A DNA stretch of 64,000 nucleotides from Niastella vici (GCF_002077945.1 NZ_LVYD01000041.1:248001-312000), one strand, 5' to 3'. Numbered from the stretch's first letter, positions 26,901-34,779 are shown. Numbers and translations: made by a program. Notes: generated by a model not told the origin, from the letters alone.

Positions 26901-27415
26901 CCATAATCAACCAGTTGCCGCAACAATCCTTCTACGTCAATGGCGTCGCCCGATTTTAAATAAATGATATTTCCGGCCAGGGTTTTGGGCAGAACCACTT
27001 TTTCGAACAGGGCCTCGGGATAGGTAACCAGCATACCAACGCGGTTGCTGCCTGCCGGGGGCGAAGAAAACCGGGTAAGCGCTTCTGTTCGCAGCATTAC
27101 GTGCGAGGAATTGAGCAACCGGAAATTCTTCCTGTTCTTGAAAGAGGTGGGAAAGAAAAAGATATTCAGGGCATGGGTCAGGTTCTCCAGCGAATTGTGC
27201 ATGTAGGCAGCCGACTCGGCATCTTCACAAATAATGACATGGTTGAGCTGGCTGCAGGCATCATGCTGAAAAATAGTGCTTATCACAAAAGCGGGGGAAC
27301 TTCCATGCAGGTTCTTGCAAAAAATTTGTTGGGGTTGGGCAAAAGAGAGCCTGTCCGCCAGTTGAAAAAGGCGGGGGTTATTTTTATATGCGTCGAGCAG
27401 CACCTGCAAATTCAT
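23975..27415 (-). CDS. mfd: Transcription-repair coupling factor
   Basis: An ATP-dependent translocase that frees RNA polymerase stalled at lesions and recruits UvrA. From the start at 27415 (MNLQVLLDAYKNNP) it has 1146 residues. In order: a UvrB-like N-terminal module, the RNA-polymerase-interacting domain (QPGDYVTHIDHGVGVYSG), the helicase with Walker A CGDVGFGKTE and VIDEEQKFGV, motif VI RGRVGRSNKKAFC, and the C-terminal TRCF domain. The upstream 42 residues of the open frame (to 27541) are translated repeat DNA, and an exact promoter lies between them and the chosen ATG. Confidence 0.97.
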   Translation of the reverse strand: MNLQVLLDAYKNNPRLFQLADRLSFAQPQQIFCKNLHGSSPAFVISTIFQHDACSQLNHVIICEDAESAAYMHNSLENLTHALNIFFFPTSFKNRKNFRLLNSSHVMLRTEALTRFSSPPAGSNRVGMLVTYPEALFEKVVLPKTLAGNIIYLKSGDAIDVEGLLRQLVDYGFSSTDFVYEPGQFALRGGILDIYSFGNEKPYRVELFGNDVDSIRIFDPETQLSERKLLQVSIIPNVETQFDEEGKISLFEFLPENTIYWVQDWELTKEKLLTQEEDLRLFLEMQSNNKAPKENVEDDDKTIKTTIKADEFIAGPLKKQLASRHVVEFGYQSGFIEDSEPTQHTPLTIDYNTKDQPAFNRQFDLLIKDLKQWEAKKFSLYLFAENPRQLERLNSIFEDLKAGIQFTPVPTSIHEGFIDEDLKVICYTDHQIFQRYHKYKVKQAYNKNKAITMRTLRELQPGDYVTHIDHGVGVYSGLQKLESNGRLQEAVRIIYKDSDILYVNINSLHKISKYTGKEGTIPKVNKLGSEAWNKLKEKTKTKVKEIAFDLITLYAQRKAQQGFQHAPDNYMQTELEASFIYEDTPDQSKATGDVKKDMESPSPMDRLVCGDVGFGKTEIAIRAAFKSCCDGKQAAVLVPTTILAFQHYKTFSERLKDFPVTVDYVNRFKSAKEKKETLKKLEEGKIDIIIGTHALLGKEVKYKDLGLLVIDEEQKFGVAHKEKIKTLRTNVDCLTLTATPIPRTLQFSLMGARDLSIINTPPPNRQPIQTEVQVFNQDFIRDSIYFETERGGQVFFIHNRVQGLAEMAALIQGLCPDLSIGFAHGQLEGHELEERILDFIDRKYDVLICTNIVESGVDIPNVNTIIINNAHHFGLSDLHQLRGRVGRSNKKAFCYLLAPPMSTLPPDSRKRLQTLEQHSELGSGFQIAMRDLDIRGAGNLLGGEQSGFMAEIGFEMYQKVLEEAIKELKRTQFRELFKAEISKQEDYVQDCTIDTDLEILIPDSYVESITERLTLYTRLDNCDNEEDLQAFATELQDRFGPIPQQVEDLFHTVRCRRLAVELGFEKMLLKDDTLKCYFINKADSPYFESSIFHNILTFIQTQTNKARLKQNGKLFMLVVADMGTMQKMVRFLSQMKQFVAAKEETA

Positions 27416-27425
27416 ATCAGCGGCG

Positions 27426-27455
27426 CAAAGATACGAGTCAGGGAGCAATTGGCAA
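27426..27455 (-). promoter_or_regulatory. Promoter of mfd
   Basis: On the minus strand: TTG (27455-27453), 19 bases, then TATCTTTG (27433-27426), then 10 bases to the ATG. This is the best-spaced promoter in the window and decides the mfd start codon. Confidence 0.75.
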
Positions 27456-27483
27456 GAGGCAATGGGCAAAAGGTAAATTAATG

Positions 27484-27655
27484 AGCAGTTGCAGGTCGCA
27501 AGTTCCAGGTTACCAGGTACCGGCTGCCAGTTTCCGGGCATGGAATTTTGATTACACTACCTACTGGTAGGGGTCTCCGGGTCTTTTACCCGGTAACCGG
27601 ATTCTGGTAACTTGTAACTGCCTTTTTCCTTGCAACCTGGAACATGGAACCTGTA
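27484..27655. repeat. Heptamer-word inverted repeat, locus 3 (mfd-reductase spacer)
   Basis: The left arm near 27507-27537 (CAGGTTACCAGGTACCGG...) is imperfectly complementary to the right arm near 27588-27620 (ACCCGGTAACCGGATTCTGG). The core of about 50 bases includes GGAATTTTG. A tail of 7-base words (TTGCAAC, CTGGAAC, ATGGAAC, CTGTAAA) follows. The rest of the divergent gap, 27661-27694, holds a TCACCAT-type word repeat. Confidence 0.7.
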
Positions 27656-27753
27656 AATGAATTTCACCAATCCCCATTGAATCACCATTCACCGATTTTT
27701 GGCCAGTGGCCTAAAATCAAGTATCTTAAATTGGTATCAAACCTGCTAGCTAT

Positions 27754-28524
27754 ATGTCGCTTCTGCCCTGGCAAACCGGTAAAGTCATTCGCATTGCAAA
27801 CGAAACCAGCAATACAAGACGGTATTGGATAGAAGTGCCAGATGTACAGGCTTTCGATTTTGAGCCCGGCCAATTTGTAACGCTCGACCTTCCTATTCAT
27901 GAAAAACCTGCCCGGCGGCAACGCAGCTATTCCATTGCCTCCTGGCCCGATGGCACCAACGTTTTTGAACTGGTGATCGTTTTACTGGAGGGCGGCGCCG
28001 GCACCACCTGGCTTTTTAATGAAATAAAAGAAGGAGACGCACTCACCTTCCGCGGCCCGCTGGGCAAGTTTACCCTGCCCCAACCTATTGACCGCGACCT
28101 GTTCTTTATTTGTACCGGTACCGGCATAGCGCCTTTTCGCTCAATGGCCCATCATATTTTAAACCATAACATCAGTCACCAGAACATATACCTGATCTTT
28201 GGCTGCAGAAAGCTTACAGATAGCCTTTATGGAACGGAATTGCAGGAATTATCAGAAAAAGTGACCAGCTTTCAATACATCCCCACCTTCTCAAGGGAAG
28301 TTCCCGAAAACTATAATCATTTAATACGCACCGGTTATGTTCATTCTATTTATGAAGATATATGCCGGGCAAATAGTACCCAGGCCAATGGAGCAGATGC
28401 TGCTTTAGTTAAGCCCGCTTATTTTTATTTATGCGGCTGGAAGAATATGATCGATGAAGCCAAACAGCGCATACAGGCGCTGGGGTACGACCGTAAAGCC
28501 ATACACCAGGAATTATATGGGTAA
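27754..28524 (+). CDS. Ferredoxin-NADP reductase-like FAD/NAD(P)-binding oxidoreductase
   Basis: A 256-residue flavoprotein of the ferredoxin-NADP+ reductase superfamily. The FAD-binding motif is RSYSIAS (about residues 50-56). The nucleotide-binding part has ICTGTGIAPFRSM, and the C-terminal YLCGWKNMIDEAKQ contains the Cys-Gly motif that contacts NAD(P). Such enzymes move electrons between NAD(P)H and a ferredoxin, flavodoxin or haem protein; the partner is not shown. It is transcribed alone, divergent from mfd. Confidence 0.9.
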   Translation: MSLLPWQTGKVIRIANETSNTRRYWIEVPDVQAFDFEPGQFVTLDLPIHEKPARRQRSYSIASWPDGTNVFELVIVLLEGGAGTTWLFNEIKEGDALTFRGPLGKFTLPQPIDRDLFFICTGTGIAPFRSMAHHILNHNISHQNIYLIFGCRKLTDSLYGTELQELSEKVTSFQYIPTFSREVPENYNHLIRTGYVHSIYEDICRANSTQANGADAALVKPAYFYLCGWKNMIDEAKQRIQALGYDRKAIHQELYG

Positions 28525-28592
28525 AGATGGCGATATCAACTGGCCGTTACCAGCACACATAGATGACAAATACAATTAACCCAGGCAGTTAT

Positions 28593-28606
28593 TTGATTTA
28601 TATCAA
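28593..28606. promoter_or_regulatory. Perfect TTGAT-N4-ATCAA (FNR/Crp-type) box
   Basis: TTGATTTATATCAA has both 5-base half sites of the FNR consensus. It lies 69 bases after the reductase stop in the convergent gap. On the minus strand TGTATTTG (28574-28567), one base off the -7 consensus, follows, which would give an antisense transcript into the reductase gene. A near match (TTGATTTAGCTCAA) is at 29136-29149, after the glyS start region's downstream gene gap. Confidence 0.45.
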
Positions 28607-28742
28607 TAAATACCTGTTATCATCAATTGTAAGTCGATGATCTTATTGGATCTGTCGGGAATTTTTGAAAAGGACTTGGTAAAAACAGTGCAGATAAAAA
28701 GGGAATAAAAAAACAAAAACACGAGGAACAATGCCAGGACAG

Positions 28743-29036
28743 CTATTTTTTACCGAATGATTTATCCTGCAGCATGTCTGACTTCTTTTCTTCTTTAGCG
28801 GTAATAGGGATCACCGGGATGTTGGAGTTGCCTTTCAGCTTTTCTTCCAACAGCAACCTATCTCGCTGTAATTCAAGGATTTCTGCGTGGCTGTCGATCA
28901 TTTCCTTCTCCAGATCGGTCACTTTGAATTGCAGCTTTTTCAGCTGTGAGTGCCTGAGTAGGAAACCTGTAGCAAAAGCAATAGCTATAATGCCAGCCAG
29001 CATTGAAACTTCAATAGACAATTTAATTAAGAGCAT
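28743..29036 (-). CDS. Small membrane-anchored coiled-coil protein, function unknown
   Basis: 97 residues: a hydrophobic N-terminal segment (SMLAGIIAIAFATGFLL, about 11-27) and then a charged helical region rich in Leu/Glu/Lys (about 30-68, LQFKVTDLEKEMIDSHAEIL) that should form a coiled coil. It ends in a Lys-rich tail. No family is recognised. TATTTTTG at 29090-29083 on its strand is a likely -7 box. It is downstream of glyS on the same strand, with its own apparent promoter. Confidence 0.72.
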   Translation of the reverse strand: MLLIKLSIEVSMLAGIIAIAFATGFLLRHSQLKKLQFKVTDLEKEMIDSHAEILELQRDRLLLEEKLKGNSNIPVIPITAKEEKKSDMLQDKSFGKK

Positions 29037-29163
29037 AAGCTAGCCTCCAATGTTGATTCACCTGGTTTTTTTAAGGTTATTACAAAAATACAAGGTTCCT
29101 CATAGAATAAAAGAGTAGATCCACGATTTTGATATTTGATTTAGCTCAATATCTATACCGTTT

Positions 29164-30603
29164 TTAGACAATGTATTTCTGAACCAGCTCCCTTATTTGG
29201 GTAGCAGGAATACGATCCTGTTGCATGGTATCGCGGTACCGGATAGTAACAGTTCCATCCTCTTTGGTTTGTTTATCTATTGTAATACAGAACGGTGTAC
29301 CAATTGCGTCCATACGACGATAGCGCTTTCCAATAGTGTCTTTTTCTTCATAAAAACAACGGAAATGCGCCTTACAGTCATCCATAATTTCGCGGGCAAT
29401 TTCGGGTAACCCATCCTTTTTCACCAACGGCAATACGGCCAGTTTAATGGGCGCCAGCTTTGGCGGTATCTTTAACACAACACGGCTATCCTGCTTTTCA
29501 GCAGTACTTAGGTCTTCTTCAGTATAAGCTTCGCTTAATACCATTAAAACCGTTCTATCTAAACCAATCGAAGTTTCAATTACGTATGGGATATAGTTTT
29601 GATTGATCTCCGAATCGAAGTACTGCATTTTCTTTTTGCTATACTCCTGGTGTTTACTCAAATCGTAATCGGTACGGGAATGTATACCTTCAACCTCTTT
29701 AAAACCAATTGGGAAATTATATTCAATATCGCAGGCTGCATCGGCATAAAAAGCCAGCTTGGCGTGATCATGAAAACGGTATTTTTCTTTTGGAATACCC
29801 AGGCTCAGGTGCCATTTCATGCGCTCTTCCTTCCAGTACTCGTACCATTCTTTTTGCGTGCCAGGACGAACAAAGAACTGCATCTCCATCTGCTCAAACT
29901 CCCGCATGCGGAATACGAATTGGCGGGCAACGATCTCGTTACGGAAAGCCTTACCGGTTTGAGCAATACCAAAAGGTATTTTCATACGGCCGGTTTTTTG
30001 TACGTTCAGGAAGTTCACGAAGATACCCTGAGCAGTTTCGGGCCGCAGGTAAATTTCACTGGCTTCTTCTGATACGCTGCCCAACTGGGTGCTGAACATC
30101 AGGTTAAACTGACGTATTTCAGTCCAGTTACCGGTACCGCTTACTGCACATTTAATTTTATTATCTTCTATGAGTTTTTTCAACCCATCATAATCATTGG
30201 CTACCAGCAACTTATCCATTTCAGCCAATAGGGCATCGGCTTCGGCTTTTTTACCGGCCAGCTCCAGTTCATCGGCTTTGGCTTCAATAAGGTGATCAAC
30301 GCGATAGCGTTTCTTACTGTCTTTATTATCGATCATGGGGTCGCTGAAATTATCAACGTGCCCGCTGGCCTTCCAGGTTGTGGGATGCATAAATATGGCA
30401 GCATCAATACCCACGATGTTCTCATGCATCTGGGTCATACTCTTCCACCAATAGTCACGGATATTCTTCTTCAACTCGCTTCCCCACTGGCCATAATCGT
30501 ACACGGCACTAAGCCCATCATAAATTTCACTGGACTGAAAAATAAAACCATACTCTTTGCAATGCGAAATAATTGCCTGGAACCTATTGTTGTCTGTTGC
30601 CAT
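29164..30603 (-). CDS. glyS: Glycine--tRNA ligase (single-chain, homodimeric type)
   Basis: Class II synthetase charging tRNA(Gly). The 479 residues are of the alpha2 type, not the alpha2beta2 type: N-terminal GFIFQSSEIYDGLSAVYDYGQWG, motif 2 region GKAFRNEIVARQFVFRMREFEQMEMQ, motif 3 ETSIGLDRTVL, and a C-terminal anticodon-binding domain with APIKLAVLPLVKKD. The gene symbol is used loosely, since this type is also called glyQS. An exact -7 box sits 7 bases before the ATG, so the message is probably leaderless. Confidence 0.97.
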   Translation of the reverse strand: MATDNNRFQAIISHCKEYGFIFQSSEIYDGLSAVYDYGQWGSELKKNIRDYWWKSMTQMHENIVGIDAAIFMHPTTWKASGHVDNFSDPMIDNKDSKKRYRVDHLIEAKADELELAGKKAEADALLAEMDKLLVANDYDGLKKLIEDNKIKCAVSGTGNWTEIRQFNLMFSTQLGSVSEEASEIYLRPETAQGIFVNFLNVQKTGRMKIPFGIAQTGKAFRNEIVARQFVFRMREFEQMEMQFFVRPGTQKEWYEYWKEERMKWHLSLGIPKEKYRFHDHAKLAFYADAACDIEYNFPIGFKEVEGIHSRTDYDLSKHQEYSKKKMQYFDSEINQNYIPYVIETSIGLDRTVLMVLSEAYTEEDLSTAEKQDSRVVLKIPPKLAPIKLAVLPLVKKDGLPEIAREIMDDCKAHFRCFYEEKDTIGKRYRRMDAIGTPFCITIDKQTKEDGTVTIRYRDTMQQDRIPATQIRELVQKYIV

Positions 30604-30610
30604 AAGGCTG

Positions 30611-30618
30611 CAAATATA
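30611..30618 (-). promoter_or_regulatory. TAnnTTTG -7 box of glyS
   Basis: TATATTTG on the minus strand ends 7 bases before the glyS ATG. No TTG is found at normal -33 spacing. Confidence 0.6.
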
Positions 30619-30814
30619 GGCGATAAGTTGAAAAGTTTACCAGGCCAACATTCGAAGTTCCTTACTGCCAGCTAATGCCGGCATGCCGGGCAGGCTTATC
30701 AAATTTTAGACACATTTTTTATGGTATATGTATCCGCATTACGGTGGTCATGGCCAACTCAAAAAACCATGCATTCTTTAAGCAAAGCGAGATGCTCAGC
30801 AATGCCTGCCCCGG

Positions 30815-31144
30815 TTATTTTTTCAGCTTTTCATTTTCCTGATGGCGGGTAGCATCGCGGATATTTTTCTTTTCGAAATTCTTATGCAGCGCCTCGGTAA
30901 GGTCAACGCCGGTTTGATTGGCCATGCATATAAGCACCCACAGAACATCGGCCATTTCATCGGCCAGGTCTTTTTGTTTATCACTTTCTTTAAACGACTG
31001 ATCGCCGTACTTACGGGCCATAATACGCGCCAACTCTCCCACTTCTTCTGTAAGAATGGCCATATTGGTGAGTTCGCTGAAATATCGAACACCCACTGTT
31101 TTTATCCAGTGATCAACCTGTTGTTGTGCTTCCCTGATTTCCAT
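30815..31144 (-). CDS. MazG-like nucleotide pyrophosphohydrolase
   Basis: A 109-residue all-alpha NTP pyrophosphatase-type protein. The metal-binding acidic motifs of the MazG fold are seen in LTEEVGELARIMA (E-E-x2-E) and DLADEMADVLWVL (E-x2-D). It probably hydrolyses an aberrant or excess nucleoside triphosphate; the substrate is unknown. It lies 36 bases downstream of dtd on the same strand, and the pairing suggests joint housekeeping or quality control. The 211-base gap to glyS holds the palindrome CCGGCATGCCGG near 30678-30689. Confidence 0.9.
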   Translation of the reverse strand: MEIREAQQQVDHWIKTVGVRYFSELTNMAILTEEVGELARIMARKYGDQSFKESDKQKDLADEMADVLWVLICMANQTGVDLTEALHKNFEKKNIRDATRHQENEKLKK

Positions 31145-31180
31145 ATATGCTACACAAATTAATCATTTATCACATTATCG

Positions 31181-31633
31181 TTATTCCTTATTCTTTGTAT
31201 CGATGACGATGGTAACCGGTCCGTCATTTAACAGCGACACTTTCATATCGGCTCCGAATTCGCCGGTAAATACCGGTTTACCCAAATCGGTTTGCAATTG
31301 CTGAACAAACTGTTCATACAATGGAACGGCAATGGGTGGTTTTGATGCCTTAATGTAGGAAGGCCGGTTCCCTTTTTTGGTAGAAGCATGCAGGGTGAAC
31401 TGGCTTACCACCAACAGATCGCCGCCCTGTTCTTTTACCGATTCATTCATAACCCCGGCAGCATCATTAAAGATGCGCAGGTTAACGATCTTGCTGCTTA
31501 GCCAGCTTATATCTTCTGCAGTATCGGTGTCTTCAATTCCTACCAATACGAGCAAACCCTTTGAAATGGCCGACCGTATATTATTATCGATAACAACATT
31601 CGCCTGTGTAACCCGTTGTATAACCGCTCGCAT
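31181..31633 (-). CDS. dtd: D-aminoacyl-tRNA deacylase
   Basis: Hydrolyses D-aminoacyl-tRNAs so that D-amino acids do not enter protein synthesis. The 150 residues begin MRAVIQRVTQANVVID and include the two catalytic-site signatures: SQFTL (in VVSQFTLHASTKKGNRPSY) and the GP motif in LLNDGPVTI. It is divergent from arfB, start codons 31 bases apart. Confidence 0.97.
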   Translation of the reverse strand: MRAVIQRVTQANVVIDNNIRSAISKGLLVLVGIEDTDTAEDISWLSSKIVNLRIFNDAAGVMNESVKEQGGDLLVVSQFTLHASTKKGNRPSYIKASKPPIAVPLYEQFVQQLQTDLGKPVFTGEFGADMKVSLLNDGPVTIVIDTKNKE

Positions 31634-31664
31634 AGTACCTGTAAATTAATTTTACCTTTATAGA

Positions 31665-32072
31665 ATGAAGATAGATGTTTCAAGAGAATTAGAATTTAAA
31701 ACTGCCCGAAGCGGCGGTAGTGGGGGGCAAAACGTAAATAAAGTGGAGACAATGGTGGAAGGATATTTTCATATATCTAATTCACTGATTTTGAACGATG
31801 AACAAAAAACCATTGTTCAAAAGAAATTGGCGTCAAAAATAAATTCGGAAGGGTTTTTGCAAGTAAGAAGCCAGATTCACCGCAGCCAGTTGCAGAATAA
31901 GGAAGAAGTGGTAAAAAAAATGAATACGTTCATTGAGCAGGCATTAAAGAAAGAAAAAAGACGGATCGCCACCAAACCTTCCAAAGCAGCCAAGGAAAAG
32001 CGGCTCGATACTAAACAGAAACAATCACAACACAAACAAAACCGGCGAAAGATCCGTCCCGGCGATTTGTAA
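31665..32072 (+). CDS. arfB: Peptidyl-tRNA hydrolase ArfB-like (GGQ release factor homologue)
   Basis: A 135-residue ribosome-rescue factor. The GGQ catalytic loop is in ARSGGSGGQNVNKVET, without the codon-recognition domains of RF1/RF2. The C-terminus is Lys/Arg/Gln-rich (KPSKAAKEKRLDTKQKQ...), the tail that enters the empty mRNA channel of stalled ribosomes in ArfB/ICT1. Length and layout fit ArfB. It is divergent from dtd, another translation quality-control gene. Confidence 0.94.
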   Translation: MKIDVSRELEFKTARSGGSGGQNVNKVETMVEGYFHISNSLILNDEQKTIVQKKLASKINSEGFLQVRSQIHRSQLQNKEEVVKKMNTFIEQALKKEKRRIATKPSKAAKEKRLDTKQKQSQHKQNRRKIRPGDL

Positions 32073-32089
32073 GCGTAACACCGAATGCT

Positions 32090-32893
32090 ATGAAACTGAC
32101 TCACCTACTGCACCGAGTTAATTTGCCCAAACTTTGCATTGTATTACTGTTAGGAACAGCCATCATCTCCTGTCAGAAAGAATTGAAATTTGATGAAGAG
32201 CCGCAGAAAGATCATAACCTGGTGTTGAAATTTAAACCCGTTGTACTGTACGATTCTGTTCCCCTGGTGCTGGGAAAAGCCTATACCAATTATTTTAAAG
32301 AATCCTTCACGCCCACTGCTTTCAAATTCTATGTACATAATTTTCAAATGATCAATACCGACTCAGGTAAAATATTCAAACTGGCCAATGATAAATATTA
32401 CCTGGTCGATTTTTCCGACTCTGCTTCCACAGAAATAAAAATATCCATTTTACCATACGTGTATAACCGTATTTCATTTTCTATTGGGGTCGACAGTGCG
32501 CAGAATGTAAGCGGTGCCCAAACCGATGCCCTTGACCCGGCCAAGGGTATGTTCTGGACCTGGAATACCGGTTATATTATGGCCAAGCTGGAAGGCACGT
32601 CGCCCAAATCGGCACAGGCCGGAAAATTTGAATACCATATCGGCGGTTTTTCGGGTACCGAAAGCGTACTCAAAACCGTGAACCTGTTATTCCCCTATGC
32701 GCAAAACCTTGATCTGAAACCCGGCAAAACGAGCGAGATGTTCATAACTTGCGATGCGTATGACTGGTTCTATAATCCCTGGGATATAAAAATTTCTGAA
32801 AACCCGGTAATCAGCACGCCCGGCGAGCTGGCTAAACAGGTGGCTGAAAATTATTCAAAAATGTTTACCGTAGATTCCGTGTTTAATGAATAA
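32090..32893 (+). CDS. MbnP-family copper-binding-type lipoprotein
   Basis: A 267-residue lipoprotein with lipobox LLGTAIISC (Cys 28). The body matches the MbnP-like domain: DHNLVLKFKPVV, LVDFSDS, and the block VDSAQNVSGAQTDALDPAKG followed by MFWTWNTGYIMAKLEG with Trp 156 and 158. MbnP proteins are periplasmic partners of MbnH-type di-heme enzymes, first noted beside methanobactin operons; MbnH-type enzymes are reported to oxidise a Trp of MbnP. It starts 17 bases after arfB, and the di-heme gene begins 3 bases after its stop. Confidence 0.85.
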   Translation: MKLTHLLHRVNLPKLCIVLLLGTAIISCQKELKFDEEPQKDHNLVLKFKPVVLYDSVPLVLGKAYTNYFKESFTPTAFKFYVHNFQMINTDSGKIFKLANDKYYLVDFSDSASTEIKISILPYVYNRISFSIGVDSAQNVSGAQTDALDPAKGMFWTWNTGYIMAKLEGTSPKSAQAGKFEYHIGGFSGTESVLKTVNLLFPYAQNLDLKPGKTSEMFITCDAYDWFYNPWDIKISENPVISTPGELAKQVAENYSKMFTVDSVFNE

Positions 32894-32896
32894 ACA

Positions 32897-33940
32897 GTGG
32901 CTGTAAGATGGTCAATAAGAATTTGTTTATTGCTTTTTTTAGGTTGCCTGCTGGTAAATGCCTGTAAAAAATCAGGCAGTGGTAACAGTGGGCCTCATCC
33001 GCTGACCTTTTCAATACCAGCAGGATTTCCTGCCCCGCAATATACCTTTACCGGCAATCCCCTTACACAGGAGGGGTTTGAACTGGGCAGGAAACTATTT
33101 TATGATGGCCGCCTGTCGAAAGACGGGAATTTTCCCTGCTCCTCGTGCCATCAGCAATTCGCGGCATTTTCTACCTACGATCATCCATTGAGCCATGGCT
33201 TCAATAACCAGTTCACCTTTCGCAATGCCCCCGGGCTTTTTAATTTAGCCTGGAATAAAGAAATGCATTGGGATGGCGGCATTACCAATATTGAAGTACA
33301 GCCATTAGCCCCGCTAACTGCACCCAATGAAATGGCAGAGGATATAAACAATGTCATTGGCAAGCTACAGCAGGACGATACCTACAAAAAAATGTTCAGG
33401 GCTGCCTTCGGCAGTGATACCATTAACAGCCAGCGCATGTTACTTGCCATAACCCAGTTTGTAACCTCGCTGGTATCGGCCAATTCAAAATATGATAAGG
33501 TAAAACTGGGTATGGCCAGCTTTACGCAAACAGAACAGAACGGATATGCCCTTTTTCAATCGAAATGTACCGGCTGTCATCCCGAACCATTATTTACCGA
33601 CCATAGCTTTCGCAACACCGGTATACCGGTTGACCCCTACATTAATGATTTGGGAAGAATGCGCATCACCAATAAAAAAGAAGACTCGCTGAAATTTAAA
33701 GTGCCCGGTTTGCGCAATGTGGCCCTTACCTTTCCCTATGGCCACGATGGCCGTTTTTCTTCCATCACCAGCGTACTCGATCATTACAGCAGCGGCGTAC
33801 AAACCAGCGCTACGCTTGATCCGCTGTTAAAGAACAAGATCCCACTCACCAATGCAGAAAAATTCTATGTGCTTGAATTCCTGAAAACGCTTACCGATTC
33901 TACGTTTATCAATGATAGCAGGTTTGCACAACCGGAGTAA
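32897..33940 (+). CDS. MauG/MbnH-like di-heme cytochrome-c peroxidase family lipoprotein
   Basis: A 347-residue protein with a GTG start three bases after the MbnP-like stop. A lipoprotein signal (LLLFLGCLLVNAC, Cys 23) is followed by two c-type haem sites: CSSCH (81-85) and CTGCH (224-228). The intervening FRNAPGLFNLAWN and DGGITNIEVQPL, and the later GLRNVALTFPYGHDGRF, are typical of the bacterial di-haem peroxidase/MauG superfamily. Being translationally coupled to an MbnP-like protein, it is best read as an MbnH-type enzyme that oxidises its partner rather than a peroxidase. A repeat-rich spacer with TGCCGGCAGG and CCCGGCAGGCCTGC words follows. Confidence 0.9.
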   Translation: MAVRWSIRICLLLFLGCLLVNACKKSGSGNSGPHPLTFSIPAGFPAPQYTFTGNPLTQEGFELGRKLFYDGRLSKDGNFPCSSCHQQFAAFSTYDHPLSHGFNNQFTFRNAPGLFNLAWNKEMHWDGGITNIEVQPLAPLTAPNEMAEDINNVIGKLQQDDTYKKMFRAAFGSDTINSQRMLLAITQFVTSLVSANSKYDKVKLGMASFTQTEQNGYALFQSKCTGCHPEPLFTDHSFRNTGIPVDPYINDLGRMRITNKKEDSLKFKVPGLRNVALTFPYGHDGRFSSITSVLDHYSSGVQTSATLDPLLKNKIPLTNAEKFYVLEFLKTLTDSTFINDSRFAQPE

Positions 33941-34024
33941 GACACCGCCTCGACCCTTCGCCTTTCTGCCGGCAGGCGAAAACGCGCGCCCGGCAGGCCT
34001 GCTCGGCGTAAGCCCGTTCCCGGC

Positions 34025-34056
34025 AAAAAAAACGCGGCACACTGCTGTGTACCGCG
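34025..34056 (-). terminator. Terminator of the secreted coiled-coil gene
   Basis: On the minus strand the stem CGCGG-T-ACAC/GTGTGCCGCG with a 4-base loop is followed by eight T's. Confidence 0.8.
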
Positions 34057-34104
34057 CTTCAACTATTTAAAAATTAACGCTCCAACTTATCTATAATAAC
34101 CAAC

Positions 34105-34779
34105 TTACTGACGGCTCAACTTGCCCTGGGTTACATCTTTTTTGTTATGAATGGCATTCAGGGTATCCTTCTGGCGGTTCAGGTCTTCAGTTTGCATTAA
34201 CTGGTCATTCTTGTTCTGGGCAATTTTATCCTGCAGGGATTTTAATCTTTTTTCCAGGTCGTACTGGTCGTCTTTGAGGTTCAGCAATCTTTTTTCAGAT
34301 TTCCTTACCACTTCTTCCTGCTTTTTAATTTGTACATCGAGGTTATAGGCATCAATGTAAGGCGCCATGGTGTTCAACAATTCCTTGGCCTCAGTTACCT
34401 TGAAGCGGTCATCGGGAGTACGGGCGCCAACGTTTTCACCGGGGCGGCCAATAAGCAGGTATACCACGCTCGTTTCACGGTCTTTTACCAGCTTACGTTC
34501 TACCTTGCAGTGTACATCTACAATTTCGGGATCAGTATCGGAAAGGCGGGCATTGCGGTACACATCAAAACTTTTGATATGATCACTTTTACCACCTTTT
34601 TTTCCCATATATTCTTTGATGGCGTCTTCCACTACTTCATCAGCGTAGGGCAATTCGATGATGGCTACAATTTTATCGCTTTTCTGGTATTCAACTTTTG
34701 TTTCGCCTGATTGCGAAAACACAGGAGTGCTTAAGGAAATAACGGTCACAAGGACCATTAAGGGTAAAGATACTTTCAT
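34105..34779 (-). CDS. Exported protein with C-terminal coiled coil, function unknown
   Basis: A 224-residue protein from the ATG at 34779, chosen because it opens into a signal peptide (MKVSLPLMVLVTVISLSTPVFSQ); the longer frame to 34830 masks it. The middle (about 30-130) is a small alpha/beta region with VDVHCKVERKLVKDRETSVVYLLIGRPGEN. The last 80 residues are strongly helical with heptads (EEVVRKSEKRLLNLKDDQYD...) and many Gln/Asn/Lys. It is probably periplasmic. No family is recognised. Confidence 0.8.
   Translation of the reverse strand: MKVSLPLMVLVTVISLSTPVFSQSGETKVEYQKSDKIVAIIELPYADEVVEDAIKEYMGKKGGKSDHIKSFDVYRNARLSDTDPEIVDVHCKVERKLVKDRETSVVYLLIGRPGENVGARTPDDRFKVTEAKELLNTMAPYIDAYNLDVQIKKQEEVVRKSEKRLLNLKDDQYDLEKRLKSLQDKIAQNKNDQLMQTEDLNRQKDTLNAIHNKKDVTQGKLSRQ

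Noticed and set aside
27416-27541. N-terminal extension of mfd by 42 residues
   Set aside because: The extension is translated heptamer repeat and covers a well-spaced promoter; the true start is at 27415.
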